11,980 nt of DNA. Source: Clostridium sp. UBA6640. Its GTDB lineage: Bacteria > Bacillota > Clostridia > Clostridiales > Clostridiaceae. The notes beneath the pieces were generated by a model. It did not search any database. It had not been told where the DNA came from and was given only the letters and a program-made list of their open reading frames with translations. Each line of letters opens with the position of its first letter. Within the stretch, counting starts at the first letter, position 1. Shown here piece by piece: positions 1 to 5,171 of this stretch. Made by a program: the position numbers and the translations under genes. The stretch covers positions 70,636-82,615 of the forward strand of contig NZ_DKLM01000154.1 of assembly GCF_002455975.1 (NCBI RefSeq), given 5' to 3'.

Positions 1-5
1 TTAAG

Positions 6-36
6 AAAACTCCAAAGGCTTTGGCCGTGGAGTTTT
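6..36. terminator. Stem-loop at the left edge, possible bidirectional terminator
   Basis: Arms AAAACTCCA (6-14) and TGGAGTTTT (28-36) pair perfectly over 9 bp. A second short GGC/GCC pairing lies inside the loop. Four T follow the stem on either strand, so it could end transcription from both sides, but the T-tracts are short. The gene it would serve lies left of the window. Confidence 0.4.
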
Positions 37-78
37 AACCATAGTTATTTATCCTTAATTCTTAATTTTTAATCTATA

Positions 79-131
79 AATGAGAATTTTTGTTACGGAA
101 ATTGAAATCATGCATAAGTTAAATTCTCATT
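79..131. repeat. Inverted repeat with 11-bp arms
   Basis: AATGAGAATTT (79-89) and AAATTCTCATT (121-131) are perfect complements separated by 31 nt. No T-run follows on either strand, so a simple terminator is unlikely. It sits between two other hairpins in a gene-free stretch (1-288) downstream of the small membrane-protein gene. Confidence 0.55.
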
Positions 132-151
132 AATAACCCCTATAGACTCCC

Positions 152-178
152 AGTCTGAATATTTGATCTATTCAGACT
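152..178. repeat. Inverted repeat with 10-bp arms
   Basis: AGTCTGAATA (152-161) and TATTCAGACT (169-178) pair perfectly around a 7-nt loop. There is no clear T-tract on either side. It is the third hairpin in the first 180 bases. Function is unknown; it could be a weak terminator for the minus-strand gene at 289-594 or part of an interspersed repeat. Confidence 0.5.
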
Positions 179-288
179 AGAAATCTCTTTAATAGAAACT
201 ATTAGAAAATTATCTAAATTGAAATTTTATTTAGGCATCTTATAAAAACCTATTAACATCTTAGGAATATTATTTTCTTTCATATGCC

Positions 289-594
289 TTATTCTAAATA
301 TCTTTTAGGTAAAGCTATTTTTTTAAGTCTAACTATAATAAAAAATATTATTCTATCTATAAAAATAATTGTAAGGATAAACAAAAAGCTTATAGTATAT
401 TTTTCATAAAAATAAGCAGCAGCGATGCAATATAGTGCAGTTATAAGCTTCCATAAGAATTGAATTCTTAAAAAGCTCTTCATATCTTTAATATGGTACC
501 AATTATTCCTATTATCTACTCTTTTATTATTTATAAATCCATAAATTATTAAGAATATAGCATAAATAATACAAATTATAGATAGTATCTTCAT
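289..594 (-). CDS. Small hypothetical integral membrane protein
   Basis: A 101-residue protein that I do not recognise as a named family. Three hydrophobic stretches are visible, at about residues 2-21, 45-63 and 67-89. A basic, polar linker (about 22-44, rich in N, R and K) and a basic tail follow the first and third. The likely location is the cytoplasmic membrane. The ATG start is well supported: GGAGG lies 8 nt upstream. The gene follows the acetyltransferase gene after a 60-bp gap holding a TATAAT but no convincing -35, so it may be read from upstream or have its own weak promoter. No catalytic or metal-binding motif is visible. Confident as a gene, not as to function. Confidence 0.72.
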   Translation of the reverse strand: MKILSIICIIYAIFLIIYGFINNKRVDNRNNWYHIKDMKSFLRIQFLWKLITALYCIAAAYFYEKYTISFLFILTIIFIDRIIFFIIVRLKKIALPKRYLE

Positions 595-654
595 AGAATA
601 CGCCTCCGAAATTATTGATTCTATGATTATTATATGTAGATGCTAACTAAGCTT

Positions 655-1479
655 CTACTTCAATAAATTCTCATGCCCTCTATTTCTCTTAAACCATTCT
701 GTAGCAAAATCTACTGCTGTTTTTTGATGAAATAGCCTACTCTCAGCTTGTCCTACTAATCCTCTACTCACATTACAGTTTTTCTCAAACTCTATGCCTA
801 TAGAATTAAAATCATAGCTATCTAAATCAATATCTCTAAAAGTCTTCCAAACTCTCTTACCATTTTCTAAAATAGGTGCAGCCAATTCTGTATACATTCT
901 TACATTAGATTTATATTCACTTAGGTGAAAAGATGTATTATTCTCATAAGGCACTCCTAGCAGTAGTACATATCCATTTATATTATAAACTTTTCCCAGA
1001 GGTGATGTTTCCCCTAATGAATCCTCCAGATTATGAACCCCTATAATATCCTCTGAATCCTTACCCCAAGCAGTAAAAGAAGCCTGTGGATGATTACTCC
1101 TTAACACATTAGGAAAACTTCTAAAAACTTCTGCAATTCTTCCCATTCCTCTTGTAGGGGTTACATGTTTATCAAAAACAGGCATAGTTTCTCTAATTAT
1201 TTCATACCATTGTTCAGGTACAGGAGGATTCCCCCAATAACAAGGTTCTGAGTAGTCTCCTGTTTGAGCTGGCATAATAATGTTGCCGTCCTCAGTAATT
1301 ATATCCATAAGCGATTTTATTACTGATACAGCTCCTCCACAGACCCAGCCTATAGAACTTAAAGAGGAATGTACAATAACAGTCATTCCTTTTTTAAGTC
1401 CTAATGCGGCTAAATCTTTTTTTAGGCTTTCTATAGTGTTTATAGTATTTGTGTTTTCTATTATAATTCCCTCTCTCAT
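655..1479 (-). CDS. AAC(3)/YokD-family aminoglycoside N-acetyltransferase-like protein
   Basis: A 274-residue acetyl-CoA-dependent N-acetyltransferase of the antibiotic N-acetyltransferase (AAC(3)/YokD) superfamily, predicted cytoplasmic. Family marks in order are: LGLKKGMTVIVHSSLSSIG (about 27-44), the acetyl-CoA side; RSNHPQAS (127-134); HNLEDSLGETSPLGKV (149-164); and LLGVPYENNTSFHLSEY (173-189) with His185 and Glu188 in the region that carries active-site residues in the family. The length matches full-size members, so it appears intact. Known members modify the 3-amino group of 2-deoxystreptamine aminoglycosides, but many chromosomal Bacillus and Clostridium homologues have no proven resistance role, so resistance cannot be read from sequence. 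The start has an AGGGGAAGG site that overlaps the end of the zinc-ribbon gene 15 bp upstream, implying one transcript. Confidence 0.9.
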   Translation of the reverse strand: MREGIIIENTNTINTIESLKKDLAALGLKKGMTVIVHSSLSSIGWVCGGAVSVIKSLMDIITEDGNIIMPAQTGDYSEPCYWGNPPVPEQWYEIIRETMPVFDKHVTPTRGMGRIAEVFRSFPNVLRSNHPQASFTAWGKDSEDIIGVHNLEDSLGETSPLGKVYNINGYVLLLGVPYENNTSFHLSEYKSNVRMYTELAAPILENGKRVWKTFRDIDLDSYDFNSIGIEFEKNCNVSRGLVGQAESRLFHQKTAVDFATEWFKRNRGHENLLK

Positions 1480-1494
1480 TTTTTCTACCTTCCC

Positions 1495-1677
1495 CTATTT
1501 AAAATCCTCTGGAAAATCTACAGTAAAATCAAAAACTGTACCACAATCAGTACAAACATTAGCATAAAGTTTTGATCCTAATGCAAAAATTTTATCCATA
1601 GGTTCTAATAATATGGTTTTGCTCGCAGCTCTCTTGATTTCAGTAGAATTACATTTAGGACACTTTAATTCTTCCAC
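1495..1677 (-). CDS. Small zinc-ribbon protein
   Basis: A 60-residue protein with two CxxC pairs, CPKC (Cys6, Cys9) and CTDC (Cys42, Cys45), spaced as a single zinc ribbon. The 30-residue insert between them holds a hydrophobic stretch (LLEPMDKIFALGSKLY). The GTG start is preceded by AGGGGG about 8 nt upstream; no better start is in frame. It is first in a pair with the acetyltransferase gene 15 bp downstream. Likely a structural zinc site in a nucleic-acid-binding or scaffold protein. The family name is not certain, and the role beside an acetyltransferase is unknown. Confidence 0.78.
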   Translation of the reverse strand: MEELKCPKCNSTEIKRAASKTILLEPMDKIFALGSKLYANVCTDCGTVFDFTVDFPEDFK

Positions 1678-2078
1678 GATATATTCCCCCTTTAATCCAT
1701 TATCTACTTATTCTTTTAATATTTATTAAATCCTTTTAATATAACAGTATATTTATCAATGTATTGAGTAGGTTCTTATGAATAGAAAAAATAATGCTTA
1801 TGCAATGATTCTTATATATGTATTTAGTGTGTTTTCAAATTTTTAAAAATGTATCCTAACTATATATATTCAATTGGTCATGATAGTATCCAGCATTTAT
1901 ATAATAATAACTTCTAATGATTTAAAGATGCTAATTACTCATTCAAATTTTTCAAATAAAATTTTCATATTATTTAAGAATAAAAAAACCAGAGTTCACT
2001 CTCTAGTTCTACTTAGCTTAATTAACATATACTAGTTAATAATTATTAAGTCGTCCTATTATATAAAGTATCCTTATA
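1678..2078. other. Gene-poor intergenic region
   Basis: About 400 AT-rich bases with no convincing coding frame. The right end holds the hairpins listed separately. CTTTTAATAT occurs twice (1713-1722 and 1733-1742), 20 bp apart, upstream of the zinc-ribbon gene and possibly near its promoter. I could not pick a convincing -35/-10 pair for that operon. Nothing else recognisable was seen. Confidence 0.5.
1982..2008 (-). terminator. Intrinsic terminator, minus strand
   Basis: Read on the minus strand, AACTAGAG pairs with CTCTGGTT (8 bp, one G-U) around a 6-nt loop, and seven T follow (complement of 1982-1988). This is a classic rho-independent terminator. It lies about 100 nt past the relQ stop and is the second hairpin after relQ. 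Confidence 0.75.
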
Positions 2079-2124
2079 AAATATAAAGCATAAGGCCAAA
2101 ATATCGGCCTTATGCTTTATATTT
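2079..2124 (-). terminator. Long hairpin overlapping the relQ stop codon
   Basis: Arms 2079-2097 and 2106-2124 are a perfect 19-bp inverted repeat around an 8-nt loop (core AAGCATAAGGCC / GGCCTTATGCTT). The arm at 2106-2124 includes the last four relQ codons and the TAA stop. The sequence after the stem on the minus strand is TA-rich without a pure T-run, so it may act as a terminator or protect the mRNA 3' end. Confidence 0.7.
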
Positions 2125-2901
2125 ATCTAACGTCTTTTTTGTAGCTTCTAATAAACTGCTAAGTTCAAATACTTCGCCTTCTTCTAAAAGCTTGTTTAAC
2201 TGTTCCGTATATCTTGAAGCATCTAAAAGCTTTCCTAAAGATGAAAGTGTTAAGATATTTTCAACTATGTCTGTAACTAGGCTAGACTTCACCTCGAATA
2301 ATTTTTGAGCGTCTTTAATTTCATCTTTTATCTCAAGCATTTGCTCATCTAATTGAAAGGCTGCATCTGCTGCAGTTTTTAACTTCATTCTTACATCTTT
2401 AGGTATATCATGTTTATATTTATAATTTAAAGAATGTTCTACTGTGGCCCAGAAATTCATAGCTAAAGTTCTAATTTGAAATTCTGCTAAAATTTCTGTT
2501 TGACCATCAGCCATATTTACTGGGTATTTTATAATCATATGATAACTTCTATAACCACTTGCCTTAACATTCGTTACATAATCCTTCTCATAGATTATTT
2601 GCATATCCTTTCTTTGTCTAATTAATTTAACAACTTTTTCTATATCATCAACAAACTGGCACATAATTCTCACACCAGCTATATCTTCCATTTCATACTC
2701 TATTCTATCTAATGGTATGTTAAATTTATTTGCTTTTTCTAAGATACTAGATACTTCCTTAACCCTTGCAGTTACAAATTCTATTGGAGAATATTCATTC
2801 TTTCTTCTAAGTTCTCTTCTAATACTTTTAAATTTAACTTTAAGTTCTTCCACTGCCTGTTCATAAGGAATTAAAAACTTTTTCCATTCTCTTATCGCCA
2901 T
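2110..2901 (-). CDS. relQ: Small alarmone synthetase RelQ ((p)ppGpp synthetase, YjbM/SasB type)
   Basis: A single-domain RelA/SpoT-type synthetase that transfers pyrophosphate from ATP to GDP or GTP, making (p)ppGpp in the cytoplasm. The opening MAIREWKKFLIPYEQAVEEL aligns residue for residue with Bacillus YjbM from memory. Synthetase motifs follow: SPIEFVTARVK (38-48), MEDIAGVRIMCQFVDD (71-86), GYRSYH (116-121), and AEFQIRTLAMNFWATVEHSLNYKY (139-162) with the catalytic-type Glu140. No HD hydrolase domain is present, so it should only synthesise. At 263 residues it carries a C-terminal tail (about 210-263) beyond the roughly 210-residue Bacillus protein. I chose the ATG at 2901 because AAGGGTGA lies 7 nt upstream. 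An in-frame GTG at 2919 lacks a clear site and would add six residues with no YjbM counterpart. The divergent neighbour is DUF2225. Confidence 0.94.
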   Translation of the reverse strand: MAIREWKKFLIPYEQAVEELKVKFKSIRRELRRKNEYSPIEFVTARVKEVSSILEKANKFNIPLDRIEYEMEDIAGVRIMCQFVDDIEKVVKLIRQRKDMQIIYEKDYVTNVKASGYRSYHMIIKYPVNMADGQTEILAEFQIRTLAMNFWATVEHSLNYKYKHDIPKDVRMKLKTAADAAFQLDEQMLEIKDEIKDAQKLFEVKSSLVTDIVENILTLSSLGKLLDASRYTEQLNKLLEEGEVFELSSLLEATKKTLDKYKA

Positions 2902-2961
2902 ATGTAAGTCACCCTTCACAAATATTAAATTGTTACGAAATATATATTAGATTATATATAT

Positions 2962-2990
2962 AATATAATGTTATTATAGAAAAATATCAA
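2962..2990 (-). promoter_or_regulatory. Putative sigma-A promoter of relQ
   Basis: On the minus strand TTGATA (2990-2985), a 17-nt spacer and TATATT (2967-2962) match the vegetative consensus 5/6 at each element. It lies about 60 bp upstream of the relQ start. Its -35 falls inside the spacer of the plus-strand promoter for DUF2225. Confidence 0.6.
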
Positions 2991-3005
2991 TGATTTAGAT
3001 ATAAT
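2977..3005 (+). promoter_or_regulatory. Putative sigma-A promoter of the DUF2225 gene
   Basis: TAGAAA (2977-2982), a 17-nt spacer and a perfect TATAAT (3000-3005) lie 43 bp before the chosen start. The site overlaps the divergent relQ promoter, so polymerase binding at one may exclude the other. Confidence 0.55.
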
Positions 3006-3048
3006 ATTGCATTTATTGTTTATTTAGCGGTTTATGGAGGATTTTATT

Positions 3049-3990
3049 ATGAAAAATATTTTTTCTGAACTAGAAGAGCTAGGGTTTGAAGATATAGACA
3101 ATCTTCAAATATATACGGTGAAAAAAAACATAGGCAAAAAAGAAAAAGCTAAGAATGATTTATATGAATCTTTACTTTATCATAAGACTATAGATTGTCC
3201 TGTATGTAATTATAGATTCAAACAACTTGCACTTAAAAGTACTTCTTATAGAATGATTTCAAAAGACTCAGATTTTTTTATAAGATATGATCTTATAAAT
3301 CCTTATTTTTATGATGTTTATATTTGTGAAAGTTGCGGATATTCAGCTTTAAAATCTGATTTCTATAAAATAATGACTATTCAAAAAGATCTAATACTTA
3401 AAAATGTAACTTCAAAATTCAAACCAAGAACTTATCCTGATAAATATACATTAGAAATTGCTATAGAAAGATATAAAATGGCACTATTAAATGCAGTTTT
3501 TATGAATGCTAAACCTAGCCAAAAAGCTATGATTTGTTTGAAATTATCATGGATGTATCGATTAGGTAATTCAGATTATTATAGTGAAATGGAACGAACC
3601 TTTTTAAATTTTGCATTAGAAGGGTTTAACGATGCCTATTATAATGAAGCCTTACCTTTATATGGTATGGATAAATTTGTTATGATGTATTTAATAGGTG
3701 AACTAAATAGAAGGCTATTAAATTATAATACAGCTCTTGTATGGTTTAGCCAAGTACTAACTGCCCCTAATGTAAAACAAAGCCTAAAAGAATTAGTTAG
3801 AACTCAAAGAGATCTAATTAGGGAAGCAGAACTTATTAAGACTAAACTTGAAAAAACTAGTGATATCATTGACGATAATTTTAACTTTGATAGTAAAGAT
3901 CAAAAAGCTCATATTCAAGAAGCAAATATTAAAGAAGATAAATCTAAAAGAATTTTTTCAAAAATTTTTAATTCTAAAAATCGTGATTAG
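3049..3990 (+). CDS. DUF2225 family zinc-site protein
   Basis: A 313-residue cytoplasmic protein of the DUF2225 family, common in clostridia and of unknown function. Two CxxC pairs form a probable zinc site: CPVC (Cys50, Cys53, in DCPVCNYRFK) and CESC (Cys93, Cys96, in YICESCGYSAL). Residues about 135-240 look helical and TPR-like, with repeated aromatic and Ala/Leu patterns (RYKMALLNA, KLSWMYRLGN, LNRRLLNYNTALVWFSQVL). The tail after 265 is charged and low in complexity. I chose ATG at 3049 because GGAGG (3036-3040) lies 8 nt upstream. The in-frame ATG at 3034 overlaps that site and has none of its own. Its 3' end forms part of a large inverted repeat. The only plus-strand gene in the window, divergent from relQ. 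Confidence 0.85.
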   Translation: MKNIFSELEELGFEDIDNLQIYTVKKNIGKKEKAKNDLYESLLYHKTIDCPVCNYRFKQLALKSTSYRMISKDSDFFIRYDLINPYFYDVYICESCGYSALKSDFYKIMTIQKDLILKNVTSKFKPRTYPDKYTLEIAIERYKMALLNAVFMNAKPSQKAMICLKLSWMYRLGNSDYYSEMERTFLNFALEGFNDAYYNEALPLYGMDKFVMMYLIGELNRRLLNYNTALVWFSQVLTAPNVKQSLKELVRTQRDLIREAELIKTKLEKTSDIIDDNFNFDSKDQKAHIQEANIKEDKSKRIFSKIFNSKNRD

Positions 3991-4014
3991 CTAATCACCA
4001 CTTTTAGAATTAAA
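3967..4014. repeat. Two-part inverted repeat overlapping the DUF2225 stop
   Basis: Outer arms 3967-3979 and 4002-4014 pair over 13 bp. After a 3x3 internal loop, GTGATTAG (3983-3990) pairs with CTAATCAC (3991-3998). The left half encodes the last residues of DUF2225 and its TAG stop. It probably acts in 3'-end formation between convergent genes, though no strong T-run follows on the plus strand. Confidence 0.55.
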
Positions 4015-4016
4015 GA

Positions 4017-4061
4017 TGTGAATGAAAAATTGATGTTATTATTCACAATTTTTCATTCACA
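4017..4061. repeat. Inverted repeat with 16-bp arms
   Basis: Arms 4017-4032 (core GTGAATGAAAAATTG) and 4046-4061 (core CAATTTTTCATTCAC) pair perfectly around a 13-nt loop. The octamer ATTCACAA occurs at 4041 and 4055 and again twice near 11842-11873, which hints at an interspersed repeat family. Confidence 0.6.
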
Positions 4062-4064
4062 ATC

Positions 4065-4098
4065 TATATATTTATAGCCTGTATGTTATAAATATATA
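4065..4098. repeat. AT-only inverted repeat with 12-bp arms
   Basis: TATATATTTATA (4065-4076) and TATAAATATATA (4087-4098) pair around a 10-nt loop just past the metallophosphoesterase stop. The arms contain no G or C, so chance is a real possibility. It could be a weak minus-strand terminator. Confidence 0.4.
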
Positions 4099-4103
4099 AA
4101 TTT

Positions 4104-4793
4104 TTATGGTAATATTAATTTGGGTAAAAAATCTATATAATCACAAGAAGTTAATACATACTCTATACCATTTTTAATGCCTTCAAAGGCATATTTCAAA
4201 GCCATTCCATGAATATGCCCATATATAACCTTCTCTACCTCATATTCATTTAATATTTCAGTAAACCCATTTTCTTCTTCAATACTATTTACTGGTGGGT
4301 AATGAAGCATAACTATAAGCTTCTTATAACCAGCCTTTCTAGCACTATCTAAAGATAATCTAAGCCTTATAAGTTCTCTTTCATAAATTTTTTTGTCATG
4401 AGCAGTAAATTTAGAATTCATTGGAGTAATCCACCCTCTACTGCCACAAATTCCATAATTCTCATAAGTAAAAAAGTTATTTTGTATAAAATCCATGTTA
4501 TCATAAAGAGAATTAAGCTTTGTTATACTAGTCCACCAATAATCATGGTTTCCTCTTACTAATATTTTTCTTCCTGGAAGCTTATTTATAAAATCTAAAT
4601 CTTCCTTACCTTCTTCCATATTCATAGACCAAGAAATGTCTCCTGCAATTAAGACTGTATCTTCTGCCTTAATGGTTTCCAGCCAATTATTTTTTATTTT
4701 TTCATCATGTTTATACCATTTATCTCCAAAAATATCCATAGGCTTATCTCCAGTAGATGCTAAATGGAAATCAGATATAGCATATAATGCCAA
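4104..4793 (-). CDS. Calcineurin-like metallophosphoesterase
   Basis: A 229-residue dimetal phosphoesterase with every core motif: DFH (Asp8, His10), GDISW (Asp52), GNHDYWW (Asn82, His83), HYPP (His164) and GHIHG (His193, His195). These bind two metal ions and hydrolyse a phosphomono- or diester. There is no signal peptide, so it is cytoplasmic; the substrate cannot be read from sequence. The start is TTG at 4793. AGGTG, part of which is the TGA stop region of the upstream gene, lies 7 nt before it, and only 6 bp separate the genes. This implies translational coupling to the FlhB-C-like gene and a common transcript. The downstream end meets DUF2225 convergently. Confidence 0.88.
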   Translation of the reverse strand: MALYAISDFHLASTGDKPMDIFGDKWYKHDEKIKNNWLETIKAEDTVLIAGDISWSMNMEEGKEDLDFINKLPGRKILVRGNHDYWWTSITKLNSLYDNMDFIQNNFFTYENYGICGSRGWITPMNSKFTAHDKKIYERELIRLRLSLDSARKAGYKKLIVMLHYPPVNSIEEENGFTEILNEYEVEKVIYGHIHGMALKYAFEGIKNGIEYVLTSCDYIDFLPKLILP

Positions 4794-4799
4794 TACTTA

Positions 4800-5066
4800 T
4801 CACCTGCTCTTCATCCTATTGTCAATATCCATAACATATGCAATTACCTTTGCCACCACATCATAAAGCTCTAAAGGAATCTCATCTCCTACGTCTACAT
4901 TAGTAAGAAGATTTGCCAACTCTTCATTTTCAACTACAGGAACCTCATTTTCCTCTGCTTTTTCTAGAATCTTATCTGCAATATGCCCCATACCCACTGC
5001 AGTAACCTTAGGTGCAGTAGCTCCATAATCATATTTTACTGCAGCAGCTTTTTTTACATTTTTCAT
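4800..5066 (-). CDS. FlhB C-terminal-domain-like protein (EscU/YscU/HrcU family, YlqH-like)
   Basis: An 88-residue stand-alone version of the cytoplasmic domain of FlhB, the export switch of flagellar type III secretion. It starts at AAAVKYDYGATAPKVTAVGMGHIADKI, matching the segment right after the FlhB autocleavage site, and continues through ENEVPVVENEELANLL and VDVGDEIPLELYDVVAKVIAYV. The membrane half and the NPTH cleavage motif are absent, so it cannot be an autoprocessed FlhB. Bacillus YlqH is the nearest protein I recall. The ATG is preceded by AAGGTG at 7 nt. It sits between a FliK-like gene (105-bp gap) and the metallophosphoesterase (6 bp). No other flagellar gene is in the window. 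Family firm, function unknown. Confidence 0.88.
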   Translation of the reverse strand: MKNVKKAAAVKYDYGATAPKVTAVGMGHIADKILEKAEENEVPVVENEELANLLTNVDVGDEIPLELYDVVAKVIAYVMDIDNRMKSR

Positions 5067-5132
5067 TTTACCACACCTTTATAAGATAGTTAATGCAATA
5101 TAGATAAAATATCTAAGAATTAATGCATAGCT

Positions 5133-5160
5133 AATATAACTATGCCCTTGAACATTTCAA
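5133..5160 (-). promoter_or_regulatory. Putative promoter with a dyad over the -10
   Basis: On the minus strand TTGAAA (5160-5155), a 16-nt spacer and TATATT (5138-5133) match sigma-A consensus 5/6 each, about 67 bp before the FlhB-C-like start. GCATAG (5125-5130) and CTATGC (5140-5145) form a dyad around the -10, which could be an operator. It would let the last two genes be expressed separately from the FliK-like gene. Confidence 0.45.
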
Positions 5161-5171
5161 TTCCATATTAG

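Noticed and set aside
636..658. Hairpin between the acetyltransferase and the membrane-protein gene
   Set aside because: The stem (GTAGA/TCTAC plus GC/GC) has a mismatch and no T-run on the minus strand. It is too weak to call a terminator.
1280..1567. Plus-strand open frame of 95 codons
   Set aside because: It spans the antisense of the acetyltransferase start and the zinc-ribbon gene, both of which have strong motifs and ribosome-binding sites.
1982..2010. T-box or riboswitch-like element
   Set aside because: The terminator loop AGTGAA is only loosely like the T-box consensus, no specifier or antiterminator is evident, and the minus-strand gene downstream starts more than 300 bases away.
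4800..5066. A truncated flhB pseudogene
   Set aside because: The 88-residue frame has its own ribosome-binding site, starts cleanly at the domain boundary and matches the stand-alone YlqH-type family, so it is a complete gene.
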